From: Diprion similis
Taxonomy: Eukaryota > Arthropoda > Insecta > Hymenoptera > Diprionidae
DNA length: 64,000 bases
Direction: 5' to 3'
Assembly (NCBI RefSeq): GCF_021155765.1
Contig: NC_060108.1
Coordinates: 22,159,025 to 22,223,024 of the forward strand
A model generated the notes under the pieces. That model made no database searches, was not told the origin of the DNA, and worked only from the letters and a program-made list of their open reading frames with translations. Each line of letters begins with the position of its first letter. The first letter of the stretch is position 1. Shown here in pieces: positions 40,387 through 53,421 of this stretch. The translations under genes were made by a program, and so were the position numbers.

Positions 40387-42914
40387 ATGACCGAAGAGGA
40401 CTCGGTACGTATTCAATGAACGAATATTTCAGGATGGAAAAGGTTCGCTAGCAGTGCACAGATTGCATGGCACAACGTGTTCCCATTTACCTATTTTTCA
40501 TATATTACTCACTTCTGCAGCCATTTACTTCCCCGAATGTGGCGAATATCACTTGGCTTGACGCCCACTTCACATCAACTGATTCAGAAGTGTCTTGATA
40601 ATGCATCGCAAACACAACCTCAATCCCGTATCAACGTATCGCGGATTATCGAGCAGATTTCCATGCGTGCTCGTGATCCTCTAGAGTTACAACAATCATT
40701 CTTGATATCTGTGATAATTTGGGAAAAGCGATACAATAGAACTATAAACGCACCCTCTTTACACATTGCATGTTGCAGCATTCATTAATTTTTTTTTTCT
40801 GCGTAATACTTTTATACCAATAATAACTCGTAGGACAATCTATGCTTCTCAAGCTAGAAAGACACTTATATCGATGCATCGTCTACATTACTTACATTTT
40901 TTTAAATAACTATATGATTGTGTAGATTCGTTTCCCTTGTGATTTTCACTATATTAACGTGACCAATAGCTAATCAAACTTGAATGTTTCAGATCTTTGA
41001 CCCTACTATGAAAATAAAGAAGAAAAAAAAGAAGAAGACTACTTTCGATCTCGATGCTGCAATGGCAGAGGGCGGCAGCGGTGGTGAAGCCACCGAGGGT
41101 ATCGGCGACAAGGAAAATCAAGAGCCAGAATCAGCAGCAATGGATGACGACGAAGGACTTGATCTAGAAAATTTTGGTAAAAAAAAGAAGAAGAAGAAGA
41201 AGGCATTCAATTTAGATGAACTCGATATCGCTCTCCCAGAAAGCAAGAAGGAAGTAAGTGTTGTGTACTAAATGATTTGAAAGTTACATGAATTTTATTG
41301 TAGCCATGAAACAAATGTCAATTATTGTTGAATTTTTATGTGCGCTGTTTCTGTGGAACATGATTTAAAGATATAAAAACTTATAACAGAATAAATACAT
41401 CTAGAAAGACATAGCTACCATTTCTTAAGTGACTTCATGATCGCAGATTCATTTGGTGAAGTGTTTAACATTTTGAATACATATCCTATTATCTTAATGA
41501 TTATATTCATCCTATTATACTAATTTAAGGATGGCGCAGAACCAATCGGTGAAGATGGGCCAGCGGAAAGTAACTTTGACCTGGATATGGAGTTCTCGGG
41601 CAAAAAGAAGAAGAAAAGGAAGAACATTCTCGATAACCTAGTAGCAGAAGAGGAAAAAAAAGAAGCAGAAGATAGGGAAAATGGTAAGTATTGACAATAA
41701 ACTGTAAAAACCTGTTTCGCTACGAGTTGCTTATCGTGTATTCTATCTGTTAACATGCTTCACTGAATCTGAGCGAAGTGTAGAAACTGGTAAGACACCT
41801 TCGTCGACTAGATAACGACTAGTATTTGTTTTTGCACTCAAATCAGATGCTTGTTTTTATGCTTTCTTAGCTGTTTCTGTCACAATTCTACTTTCGCTGT
41901 TTAGTTTAATATTTACCTTCTCGTATCAAGTTTATATTTGCTACAAAGTAGTAAATCAAAATAAGGAAGTATTATCTTTGTATTTTATTTTTCGTGGTAA
42001 TACTTTTAAGAAATTTGTTATTACTTTAGTCACATTATGATGACTCTTTTCCATTCTACCAGTCGAGGACACCACATCGTGGCTTGGTTCTGACAGAGAT
42101 TACACATATGATGAGCTACTAGCCAGAGTGTTTGAAATTATGAGAGAGAAAAATCCTGACATGGTTGCTGGAAAGAAGCAAAAGTTTGTCATGAGGCCCC
42201 CGCAAGTCGTACGAATCGGCACCAAGAAAACTTCCTTTGCAAACTTTACTGAGGTATAGAATTGCTTTAGTTTCCCATATAATAGTTTTAAAAGTTAAAT
42301 GCATGGAAATAATCGGTACATCAATCGCCTACTTGCAAAAACTTGAAACGAAGTAACTTCGTTTTTTTTTTCCTTTTTCCACTTAGTTTTTTCATAGATT
42401 GCAAGTTTATTCTTGCTAAATATCCAAACCCGAAGCATTTACCGCAAAATACACTTTTGTCTGAGTATTGAAAAATGAAGAGGATGCTTTGTTATCTTTC
42501 TCAGATTTGTAAAACGCTGCACAGACAGCCGAAGCATTTACTGGACTTCTTACTGGCTGAACTGGGAACCAGTGGATCTGTTGATGGAAATAGTCAGCTC
42601 ATTATCAAGGGTCGCTTCCAGCAAAAGCAGATAGAGAATGTACTAAGGAGATACATCAAGGAATATGTCACGTGTCATACGTGTCGCTCCCCTGACACCA
42701 TATTGCAGAAAGATACTCGGCTGTTCTTCCTTCAGTGTGAATCGTGTGGATCTAGGTGCTCCGTGGCTAGCATCAAGTCTGGTTTCCAGGTAATTTATGA
42801 ACAAATTTTTCATTTCATCTTCTGGACAATATACGACGGTAGGTATTAACATTTGGTTTTTGCTTTCAGGCTGTGACTGGAAAGCGTGCTGCTATCAGAG
42901 CAAAGACGACTTAG
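40387..42914 (+). CDS. EIF2S2: Translation initiation factor eIF2 subunit beta
   Basis: Beta subunit of the eIF2 complex that carries initiator Met-tRNA to the 40S ribosome. Six exons, 317 residues: 40387-40404 (only MTEEDS), 40993-41253, 41530-41683, 42063-42253, 42505-42789, 42870-42914. The N-terminal half has the three polylysine K-boxes (about residues 13-20, then two KKKKKK-type blocks) that contact eIF5 and eIF2B-epsilon. Each is followed by an acidic stretch. The family signature [12 protein letters not shown] precedes the alpha/beta core ([20 protein letters not shown]). The C-terminal zinc finger keeps all four cysteines: CHTC at 265/268 and CESC at 286/289. The last residues, [12 protein letters not shown], match the family end. 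Poly(A) signal AATAAA at about 43167. No oddities beyond the tiny first coding exon. Confidence 0.97.
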
Positions 42915-44967
42915 ACACATTTATGGTGAGAATGAGCGCGAAAAAAAATACACAAACTCGAAATTATCACGTACGTTATTATTCTCAATAGAAAAAAATT
43001 TAAATAAAACATTCAATAAATACAAGAAACTGGAAAATCGAACTTTTACAATAATTTTACCGCGTATGTAAATGTAAAGAGTGTATGTTATGTACTGTAC
43101 CTTTTGTCACCTTGTACATAGCCTTACTACAATAATAATGAATTACGAATAATAATCAAGGTTTTAAATAAAAAGCTGTTCAAACTACAATTCGTCAAAG
43201 TAATGCTAAGAAATACATAGTATACAAAATTAAAATTTCCTATAATTGCAACATATAATCGGAGGAATTAACTTGATGTCATGAAGTGTTCACGTTCGTT
43301 TCTTATAGGTAATGTACACATCTGTATTTACTAGCCAATAAATTCATCTTAAAATCATCTCAACGTTGAATATTTTTTTAAAGATTTCTGAAGCTTAAAT
43401 TGGGTTTATTCATTTATCGTGTGTAAGTTCGAATTAAAAATATCCGAACGATACAACGTAAGCAGCGATCGGACTCCGGAGGAGGCTAAATTTGCGCGAC
43501 CTTTAGGTATGCCATTATTTGTCACAAGATGAAAGGATTATGAAAGATAATAATTCAATAAATGAGAACCATTTTCATCTTGTCGTTATTCTTTTGTTCA
43601 CGTGATTCTGCAAGAGTGAGATGGTGGCGTATCTGCATGTGTAAACAATCGACAATCGGTAAATCATCGAGATGCCGCCATTTTGACAATTTACCGCCAA
43701 TTTAACCGCCCAATCTTTGCGTGCTATTTGTATCAATATTGATAATATTCAGTCCTTGACAAAATAATAAAAATGTGCAAGGATATTCCGGCTCGTATAT
43801 TTAATTCGTCGTGTGATGAGGAATTCACGCGGTGTACAATCAGTCAACTGACACCGCGAACGCGCTTCAGCCTACAAAATCCGCCGGTTCAATTTTCATT
43901 CGTTGTGACCTGAACTAGGGTAAAATTATAAATTATTTATCCAATCCTTGAATCAGAATGCACTCCAATTTGCTTGCGTAAAATTGTCGTGTGAAGCAGT
44001 GATCGTTCGCGTTGTCCGTAAGTGGATCCATCATCAATGACGAAGATCGTCAAATCTTCAATTTAATCAGTAATTCCGAACTAAGTATGTATAACTTTTT
44101 CAGTGACTTCAAGAAGAATATATAATTCAATTCAGTTATATTCCGACAGGAATATAAAATTTATCCACCGCTGCATTCAGGAGTATAAAATTTATTGCTG
44201 GTTACTCGTTCATTTTGAAGTGGATACACATCCGATGTCGAAGTTTGAACTACGTGTCATGATACAGCATAAGTGAGTCGCATGAGTTTTAGATTCGCAT
44301 TTATCATATTGAATTTCAGCTTTTTAAATGTAAGTTCCATCGCAGCCAGTTATGGAATGGGAAGTTATATTTCTGACAGCATATTAGTCGGCACTGCAGA
44401 CCGCACAATGACCGGTTTTCCTCATAGATGTCGTTAGCTTAAAATTCAGCCTCATGAAAGCTCTCTGTACGAAGATATGATATTTAAACAAACGTTATTC
44501 CCCAACTGTTAAGGCACAACTTTGATACTGTAAATTTACCTATCATTCCATGTTCCAATATTTTATGAGTTTGCTCTACGCCTATAAAGTTCTGCCCATA
44601 ATGTGGTACGTTTATCTGTACAAAGATTTGGATACTTACGTAATATTGACTTACATTCGAAGTGATGAAATTAACAGATGTTTTTTTCAGAAAAAACGGA
44701 TAAATATTTATATACATTATTTATACATAATTACCTATATACTGTTCACCGATAATACCTATTTTTGTAGTTGAAAACATTTCTGTTTACCAATCGGGTA
44801 TTTTTAAAAACGTGCCAATAAATGTCTTCAACTGATGAAAATTTTCCAAACTGCTCGAGTCGTTTCGTCGCAAGTCTCTTTCATTCGCAATCTTTTCACG
44901 TTACCGCGTCGCTCCATCTGGTAATTGGTTTAATGGAGCAATTACCTACTTCTTCCACATATCGCTG
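42915..44967. other. Convergent intergenic region, eIF2-beta to ADCK5
   Basis: 2 kb of AT-rich sequence with the eIF2-beta poly(A) signal at about 43167-43172. Around 43450-43900 the composition is more mixed, but no gene, RNA gene or repeat is supported. Confidence 0.55.
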
Positions 44968-47304
44968 CTAGTAAATTACATTGTCAATTGCTCTTTGAAT
45001 GTCGTAGCCTATTGTTCGCAGAATTCTCATGTAAACACTGATAAGCCATAGTCGAAAACTCTGTATCCTGAAACGAGACAATTATTACCATGTTTACGTG
45101 AAATAGGTACATTCTGCAAAGATTAATTGAAAAATATATCAATCTTCTCTTACCACAATCTCGTTTCAAACCAAATCGAACTCGTCGTCCCCGATATCCT
45201 TGTCCACAATTTCCGATTGGTTGTTCTATGTTTGCCAGACACAGCCAGCCTAGCCAAGGCTCGATATCTATTTACCGGATCACCATGTTCACGTGCAATA
45301 GCTCGAACAGTATTCAAATTTCTGAAAGGCATGAACACCATTCCACATAACATGCTACAGAACCAAAAGCAGAGATCGTGAGAATTTCAATTGCTCGTCA
45401 AGCGTGTAAAAGAAAATTCACCTTATCACCAGCATCAGGCTACTAGGCATCGCCCTCAACGCAGCCAAGACTTTATCGAATCTCTCTTTGGCTTGCTGTT
45501 GCATGTAATCGTCTATGCTCATGTCTCCTTGTTTTCCGCTGATCCCTGGCAGAGTTATTGGCGACTGAGTTATCATTTCGCCAAGCAATATGTAATCTAT
45601 CACAGATTGGAAATTAATAAAATTGTCAGCGGTCACGCACTACAAGTACTTCGATAAATTATTTGTATGATTTTGTTCATTACCATTAACGTTGAGTTCC
45701 TGCGCATATTTCTTCATGCTACTGTATCTCCTTAGTACTATGGATTCCCAAAAATTGCACAAGGTATGTCTAATATTGTCCGGTAGAATCTCGTACAAGC
45801 CGTGGTCTAGTAGGACCAACTGAGCTTTGCCATCTGCACCTTTCCTCACAAGAACTGCAACAAAATAAAAAATTTCAAGTTCATAATTCTGGTTCCAAGT
45901 GTGCAAATAGGTGTTATTGGAGAGAAACCACAAGACGCCTTACCGTTGCCAGGATGTGGGTCGGCATGGATGAAACCGGTGTGAAAAATCTGCTCAGCCA
46001 TAACGGCAAATAGTTTTCTATCTATGTCGGCCAGGTCAAATCCTTGCTGCTTTAGACAAGCTGTATCATTTATTTTGCAGCCATCTATCCATTCGGTGGT
46101 TAAAATTCTCTGGGGAAAAAATATTTGTATAATACTTTTGCTTACAAGAAAGACAAATTGTTGACGGTAGCGTGGCATTTGTAAGGATTACCTTTGTGCA
46201 ACAGTTCCAATAAACTTTAGGCACATGGACTTCCTTGTGAGTTTTTAAATCGTTAGCGCACCTCTCAGAATTCTTTCCTTCCATAATAAAATTCAACTCT
46301 TGAGCCAGCGTTCCTTTCAGTTCCTGAATTTAAAAGTAAACCATTTGAAAATTGCTCGAGAGTCGTTTCAGATAAAGCCAAGTTGCCTACCTGTAATACC
46401 CAGTGAAAATCAAACTTTGGATGAATTATCGAAACGATCTTGAGGAGAAACTCTATCGTTTTTACATCGGACTCAAAACGATCTTGCAAATCGATGTACT
46501 GTACTTTAACAGCGACAGTTTCTCCAGAATGGGTCACCCCTTTGAAGACCTACGGGTTACATCTGGTGAAAATTACAATATTTCAATTCTGAAATGGGTA
46601 AAATACCACAGAGCAAATATTTCCTCATACTTGGGCAAGGCTCGCAGCTGCGACCGGTTGCTCGTTGAATTCCTTGAAAATTTCTTTTGGCTTTGATCCG
46701 AAATCCTCCAGGAAGACTTGGTCAACCTCGTCCGCTTCTCTCGTAAGGCATTTGTCCTTGGAAACAAACAATAAATCCATGTCGTCGACTCTCGTCAGAA
46801 GCTTAAAATCCGGTACATATCGATTAACTAAAGTTACCTGCAGCACGGCGAGCGTCCGCACATACTCCCTCGGCAATATGTGATTGAGAGCAGCGAGTCC
46901 CTGACCCAACTTGACGTAAAGCCCTCCGTTGCTCAGACAGCCGTCGACGATGCGCCGAGCAGATCTTTCATGAATTGTATTCTCCTCGTCCCCTATCAGC
47001 GGCGCTACCCAATAGTCAGCTGATATTACCAAACCAATCGCCAGCGAGCGGGCGAATCTTACCGAACTTCCAATCAATGATTTGAACACCCTCTTTTCCT
47101 TCGAATCAAGGAAAATATATCCTGTCGTTACGACTGCGGTTCCTGAAAAAAAAAGCTTGTCGGTAAAACATTCGATCGATCGTCTCGTTATTCTAGTATC
47201 GCACAAGCGTCGGACCGACCAGCTCCTCCTATTTGAAGCGTCCTGGAGGATTTGACGACTGCCACCAGGGCTCTCGCGAATCCCTGCCATCTTCTCCCTG
47301 ACAT
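44968..47304 (-). CDS. ADCK5: ADCK5, UbiB/ABC1-family atypical kinase
   Basis: Mitochondrial member of the UbiB (ADCK/COQ8) kinase-like family; the role of ADCK5 itself is poorly known. Ten exons, 528 residues: 47304-47220, 47142-46838, 46756-46631, 46549-46391, 46323-46192, 46109-45944, 45854-45684, 45596-45422, 45321-45154, 45067-44968. Residues 1-28 are Arg-rich and amphipathic (MSGRRWQGFARALVAVVK), like a mitochondrial presequence, followed by a short hydrophobic segment at 29-42. Family hallmarks: KLGQ (106-109, the UbiB KxGQ motif), catalytic Lys187 in TVAVKVQY, catalytic loop DPHPGN at 319-324, and metal site DHG at 341-343 in place of DFG. Phrases such as SNGGLYVKLGQGL and AEQIFHTGFIH point to ADCK5 rather than ADCK1 or ADCK2. 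The donor of exon 1 (G|GTCGGT) is weak, so the N-terminus is less certain. Confidence 0.93.
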
Positions 47305-49340
47305 TCGCTGTAACAATAGGAATACGGTAATGAATAACCGACGAAGCTCAGAGACGTGGGAGACTTTGAAGAAGGTCGAATCCTCTGTGGCTGCAGGTTT
47401 TGTCCGAGACCATTGAAACCTCTAAGGACCTATAATCCTGGGGATCCTGAGGACCCGTATACCTACGAGAGTGTGGATCCCTCGGGGAGATGTTCGAGGG
47501 TGGTGACGAGGCCGGATGGGCACGGTTGCCATGGTAACCTCGACCAACTCGTCGTGGCGTGAACGCCGCGAGGCGAATATGAAAGGCGAAGGCCCGACAT
47601 GCAGCCGCTGCCGCAGCTGAGCGCGACCGAAACTCTGATTCCAGTCAGCTGTTTGCTGGCAGAGCGAAGGGTCGGTCGCCTGGCGCAACGCAACGCGTCA
47701 CTAATCAACAATTGAACAATTATCTTAAGCGTCGAAATCACGGATCATTCTCGTCGTCGGGTTGACGGAAGAAGAAGAAGAAGGGAGAAAAAAAATAGAG
47801 TAACAAACGGCGTGAAAACGCAAAAGATATTTGTCGATTGATAAAATCGTATAATAAATATATATATATATATATATGTAAGAGGGAAATAACCGAGGAT
47901 CATTTAAATCGTTCTGCGATCGATGATCCCTGCGGAAAATAATTAATAAATTTTATAATCAGTAAGGAACGCGATCGCCCTTCTTTTACGATCCGTGATT
48001 CACGATATCCGAGACTGGGAAAGTCGGGGATGAAAATCGTACAGATGCAATAAGAACTGGGTTTTTTTTTTTAGTGACCCCTTGTGTTGTGCGGAGTGTA
48101 AGAAAGAGAGCTAAGCCCGTGTTTTACGTTATCCCCATGTTATTGCGTTAGTCCACTAGCTGAGCACATCGTCGATCTGCGTATCACGCAACAAACCTCT
48201 TCGTTTCGTCATCGTTATTCATCAATTCCGTGTGTGAGAGTGTGAATCAAGCGAGCAATCAGCTGACTCCAAGGTTTTCTTTAAGTTCCAACCATTCTCA
48301 CCGACGTCAGGCACCTGCGATACAGGTATGTGTTTAAATTATTATAAACGCGTTCGTACCTCGGCTAGCTATAATCAATCTTTCCATTCTCTCTGGAAAA
48401 TCAAGAAAGAAAGTAGAAAAAATCATCACAGTCGTCGGAATTTTAATTGGTCTGATATAAGGTGCCTGCAGGTACCTGGACCTTCGGCATCGTATCTATT
48501 CAAGCCGGAAAAGCCTCAGGATACAAAGGCCTCGGGGCTACTCGGTTGGGCCACAAGGTCCTTTGTTTCATCAACCTTAGACGGCCCTTCGCATGCATGT
48601 ATTTCGGTACGGCACCCCTCGGGGTATGTACATACATTTCCACGTCCTGGGCGGAGAGTGAATGTATTTTTGTGTGCGCATCGCACACGCTTTCCGAATC
48701 TTGTAATACGAATAGAAGTATTCTAGTGTTTGTGTGTGTGTGTGCATGGATAGGGACGCCGAGCGAGGCTATGCACCATCCTCAAAACCGGAATACATCC
48801 TTTGTGTGTACCTGGTGATGACTGCAACAAAAACGCACGGCTAACTCCGTTGGAAATGTTGGAATCACCATTACTGCCTGCTCTTCGGTGTGAGCTTCGG
48901 CCTTTGATTGACGGACAATGCGTCTTTTGTGTCCCTGGATGTACTTCGCCGCCTCCCGCAGTAGCTTAGGGTGTCCCTTGTGAGTTACGGCACGGTGACG
49001 TCATTCGGCGATGTCATTTATGCCTGTCGCTAATTGCAAATTTCTAATCGCGTATGTGAAGAATTTTAGCGTGCCCCACGTCACGTTATCGAGGCGAATG
49101 TTTAATTAGAGTTTCAATCACGAAGCGATTTCCCGTTTCTTTATTTCTCTGCTCTTTAATCGCATTGACGTTAGTAACGTTATCGTTATAACGATTCATG
49201 CTGAGAGATTTTGGAATTGTTTAAAATTCAGTTAACAGGAATAAAATGAAACATATTTATTTTTTGAAATTTTAGTCTCTTAAAAATTATTCTTGAATTA
49301 AGAATTATTTTCAATCTCGTGCTCTTTAACGGAGTGTCCT
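47305..49340. other. ADCK5 upstream region, CpG-rich, with possible orphan 5' exon
   Basis: 47305-47720 is GC/CpG-richer than its surroundings and is the likely ADCK5 promoter, possibly bidirectional. On the plus strand a candidate non-coding first exon ends at 48325 in a good donor (CAG|GTATGT); its coding part would lie beyond this window. A pure (AT)n run lies at 47859-47878. Open frames near 48330-48820 have no recognisable product. Confidence 0.4.
47859..47878. repeat. (AT)n dinucleotide microsatellite
   Basis: About ten uninterrupted AT units. Confidence 0.9.
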
Positions 49341-49564
49341 GGTCGATTTCGCGTATATGTTGCCAAATATCGAAGTCCACGTATCGCAAACGTGAAAGAA
49401 GGTTCGACAGTCCCATTTTATACGCAATTCTCAACAAAAATACTCAGATGCATTTTTATTTTGATCTGAATTGCGTATAGAATGGGACTGTCGAGCCCTT
49501 TTTCACGTTTGCGATACGTGGATTTTGATATTTGGAAATATATACGTCAACGTCGAAATCGACC
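49341..49564. repeat. Palindromic fold-back element 1 (about 224 bases)
   Basis: Left arm 49341-49435 and right arm 49469-49564 are reverse complements with roughly 80% or better identity by eye, including an almost exact inner block (CCACGTATCGCAAACGTGAA) and CGACAGTCCCATT. A 30-base loop separates them. No coding capacity. A fold-back type MITE is the likeliest identity. Confidence 0.85.
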
Positions 49565-50488
49565 TTAACTCTATTTACTTTTCTTGTTGGGTAGGCGTAA
49601 AAAGCTAGAATTGCTGATCGATGGAAGGACCAGAATATCGAATGTTCACAGACGTGAAAATCTTATTCGTAGAATTCCAACGTATATGAAATTCAAGTAA
49701 AAAAAAAATTGAAAACATGGTAAGTCGAAATACAGAGAAAGATCAAAACAAGGCACAGCAAAATCGTGAATCTGTCTTAAGATTTCATACTATCGAGAGG
49801 AATTCTGACGATTCCAGATCTTGGAAATTTCCGTTCTGACCTTTCTAATCTCTTACTTCTCCATACTTCCACTTTCACCATTCTTAAATTCTATATATTA
49901 AGTTTTTCTATCTTCAAAATTCGATATTGTAGCCCTTCATTCTTATCCCCACCCTAGTCGTCTTCTCGCAGCAGTTAGTTCCATCCACGCACAGTATCTA
50001 GTGATTTTCGTGCATGTAGCAGGGAGGCGGATGTCAGCCGAGAGATCTAGTCAGGTCTTCTTTGTTTCTGGGCAGTTAGGCCGTTCGTGACCGTGGCAAA
50101 GAAGGAAAAAGATATATACCGAGGGGCTCTCGAATGCCGGTGTATAGCCGCAATTACGAGAGACCCGGAGAGATACGGAGGTAGAGATAGAAGGAGAGCA
50201 AGCCTGCGGTCAGGAACGGAATTATACGCGCATATGTACGTCTCTTGTGCAAGAGACGACAAACGACCAAACGAACCGTGTCTCCCTAACGACGGAATAT
50301 GCTTCTCACTACGACACAGGTTTCTGCTCGTGATTTCAAACACAAAACTGCAACCTCCGCAAGCATTGGTTATATATGTATATTGGTTATAGTCAACAGA
50401 ATGGACTGGAAGATACACACGTACAGGAATTTGTTTTCCCGCGGGAACTACGGTAAAAGGTAAATTAACTGTAAAGTTGAATGATGAC

Positions 50489-50499
50489 GGGGGGGGGGG
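50489..50499. repeat. Poly-G run (G11)
   Basis: Eleven consecutive G in otherwise AT-rich DNA. Confidence 0.9.
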
Positions 50500-51795
50500 A
50501 TGTTTTAGTGTCCTATCGAAATCGGAAGATTACTTCTTATTTTCTTAGCCAAAGTTTACACAGTTTAAGAGTTTAATTTTATTACTGCACTCGTAAGTTC
50601 GTCAGTCATCAATTTTCGCCGATAACCCGGAAAACTCACTGCAGATAAATGAAATTTCTTTTCTCCTCGCAAAATCCTGTCCACTTTAATTTGTACGAAG
50701 AAACTGCAAGAATTGCACGTCACCTGCAGCTGCTTCTATATAAAAAAGCGCCAATGCGACTCAACGTCGGCATCACCATCATTGTTAATCGGAGTTAGAA
50801 CTTCAAAGCTTATTGCAATCGACGACGAATCATCGTCATTCGCTGGTACGTTTTTCCAAACTTGGGTGCGACCTCGCTTGGCAAAGCTGCTGCTGCCACT
50901 GCGATATAATACATGAATCCCGTGTACGTACGTAGGTACGAAGAAGAAAAAGGAACCTCGCCTTCAGTTTACTCCCAACAACTTTCGTCAGCTGACGCTG
51001 GCTGACGACGACGCAATCTGACGGAGTTTCGCGAATATATATTAGCCAGTTTGCACTTTCAGATTTTGTCGCACGGAGTTTAGGTTGCTTGCTCGATTTA
51101 GTAGGAAAATTTGACTATCTTCGAAAAATTTTGGAATCACAAATTTTCACGCAATATAATAACGTAGGTTTCTTCTTGGATGTGTTTTTAACAAAAAATT
51201 GCGAATGCACGGAATTTGCCGAGAGCGTAAGTTTAAATACAGTAATCGAAGGGAAAGTAATCTTCGCTTATCAATTGCAACGCTTTTTCTTCTTCTTTTC
51301 TATTTTTCTCCGTACCGACGGACGGCGAAGGGGCAAACACAGTGCAGTAAATAGACGAGTCGTAAGAGTACATAGTGCGCAGATCGGGCGAGCTTTGCCG
51401 ACGGATTCTATTTGCTGCGATCTCTACGGTAAATAACAGCTGTTGCTTACACATACGCGCGTATCGCATACATTGCAGGTAACTATACGTGTATACATAT
51501 AAAACCTCGGTCAGGCAACGAGATCAGCGGGGCGGGTATTCGGGGTGGAAAATGAAAATATGAAAAGAAAAAATTGCAAAGAATATTTATCTTCCGTCTC
51601 TCTTCTCGCACAATTTCTGCACAGCGTGCTGTTGCCGAGCGGTAAAATGAAAGACGCACCGCTGTTTAAATGGTCAAAATAAGAAATACAATTTTACGAC
51701 AGAATAAACTGCACTATGTACGCAATGATCGTATAGAATATTTTTTTAGCACCGCGAATATAGTCGCATCTCACAGCGATGATCTCATCTCGCTT

Positions 51796-51818
51796 CTTTC
51801 TCTCTCTCTCTCTCTCTT
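51796..51818. repeat. (CT)n microsatellite
   Basis: Pyrimidine-only CT tract. Confidence 0.85.
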
Positions 51819-51980
51819 CCTAGCTTTATTAGATCCGTCCGTTCTCTTGCCTTGGTACTTGTTATACGCCCGATTTGATGCACGTAAGATCGTATATATG
51901 CGCATACTTCTACGTTTTCCAAGCATATATGTATGACCAGGTATCGCGTCATGAACTTTCCGCCCATTCCAGAGCCTCGT

Positions 51981-52000
51981 AGGAGGAGGAGGAGGAGGAG
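51981..52000. repeat. (AGG)n microsatellite
   Basis: Six to seven AGG/GGA units. Confidence 0.85.
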
Positions 52001-53407
52001 AACCTCGTCGGCATATTATACCAGCTTGAGACATGCATGATCGCGTTATACGCCTATTAGACCAACAGATTCCTATACCTATATGCAATGTATAAGCAGT
52101 TGCATCTAGCAGCGAGGACCGTGAGAATTCGAATTCGAAATTTGCAGCACGGTTTGTTCGCCGCTGCAGAATCACCTATACATCGTAAAGACCCGCAAAG
52201 CAATCATTATACTTACGGATCGCGAATAATATGGTCGGTAAAATTTCCAAGGAAGTAAACGTAACGTCTTTATCTGAGGGGGTATCGAAGAGGAGATTTA
52301 GAGTATAATGGACCGATAATATGAACAGATGTTCAAAGGTATTGCAGAAAGATTTTGGCAAATTTACAAACGTTTTTTTAAGATTTCTACGGAGTCTTGA
52401 AAATAGGAAAAAATTTGAAAAATTTTCGAATGCGCTTGGAGATATTTTGCAAAGCAATATTAGAAGTAAATGTAAAAACTGAGACACGTTTAGTAAATCA
52501 AGATCTGGTGTATAATTATAAACAATTTTCGACGATGATTTATCCCTCGATCTGATCGCTCGTTGATTACCAAATTCATTTATGATGATGAAGTTACTGT
52601 AGGGTTACCGCGACGTTGCATCTTCAGGAAGAATCGTTACTTCGCACCTTCGCGAATGTCTGAAATTTATTGATCCGTGAAAAAAAAATAGATGTGCTAA
52701 TATTTTGCGAAGCCAACCTCGTGAAAGTCATTCTAAAATTGTGCATGAGTAACGATTTGTTACCGTGATATTTCGTTACGTTAACGTTACCAACTTCAGG
52801 CTCGTATTCACCTTCACTAGGAACATCCGCAAGCTTACTGCAATCCCACCTTGTTTTGCGTATGATTTAAGCTCCCTTCGTCGATTATTTCAAAAGGCGA
52901 TCGACACAATACGGCACAACAAAGATGCTTATCGTCGGAAACTAATCAACGTCGCCTCGCGTTATGCAAACGTAATTGCGGAATTATTCTGGCCGCGGAA
53001 TAAGGCGATCGCATTCCTACACCACGTCGTACATCCAGCTACCTACCTCGTACCATATATATATACATATAACGTATGTTTATATTTCGTGTATACTATG
53101 CGCAATAGACAAAATGCACACGTGCAGATCGCTTCTGCGGCGCACATATTACAACAAGTATAACGTATGACGTACCACGTAGACGGTACTGTATAATGCA
53201 TAGATATATAGCCATATAGGTATACATAACGTACATTCACAGCTACATGTGCATACATCCACGCGGCAGCAGCTTCCTGCATCTTCAAACGGCGTTAACT
53301 TATATATTGCGGACTGAGATTAGGTGGCAGCGTTCGTAATGTACTCTACATGCGTATATACACGCGGAGAATGGCTATAATAGACGGCAAGCGTCGTGGG
53401 TAATCAT

Positions 53408-53421
53408 CCCCCCCCCCCCCC
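53408..53421. repeat. Poly-C run (C14) followed by CCCC/CCCCC blocks
   Basis: Fourteen C in a row, then ACCCCGCCCCCGCG. Four separable C blocks on this strand could fold as an i-motif, with a G-quadruplex on the other strand. Confidence 0.9.

Noticed and set aside
50047-50418. Overlapping open frames of about 100-120 codons on both strands
   Set aside because: No domain, no signal peptide, no convincing start or splice pattern; could at most be an untranslated exon.
51771-53163. Several 60-134 codon frames
   Set aside because: They owe their openness to (CT)n and (AGG)n repeats or to TATA/ACGT-rich simple sequence.
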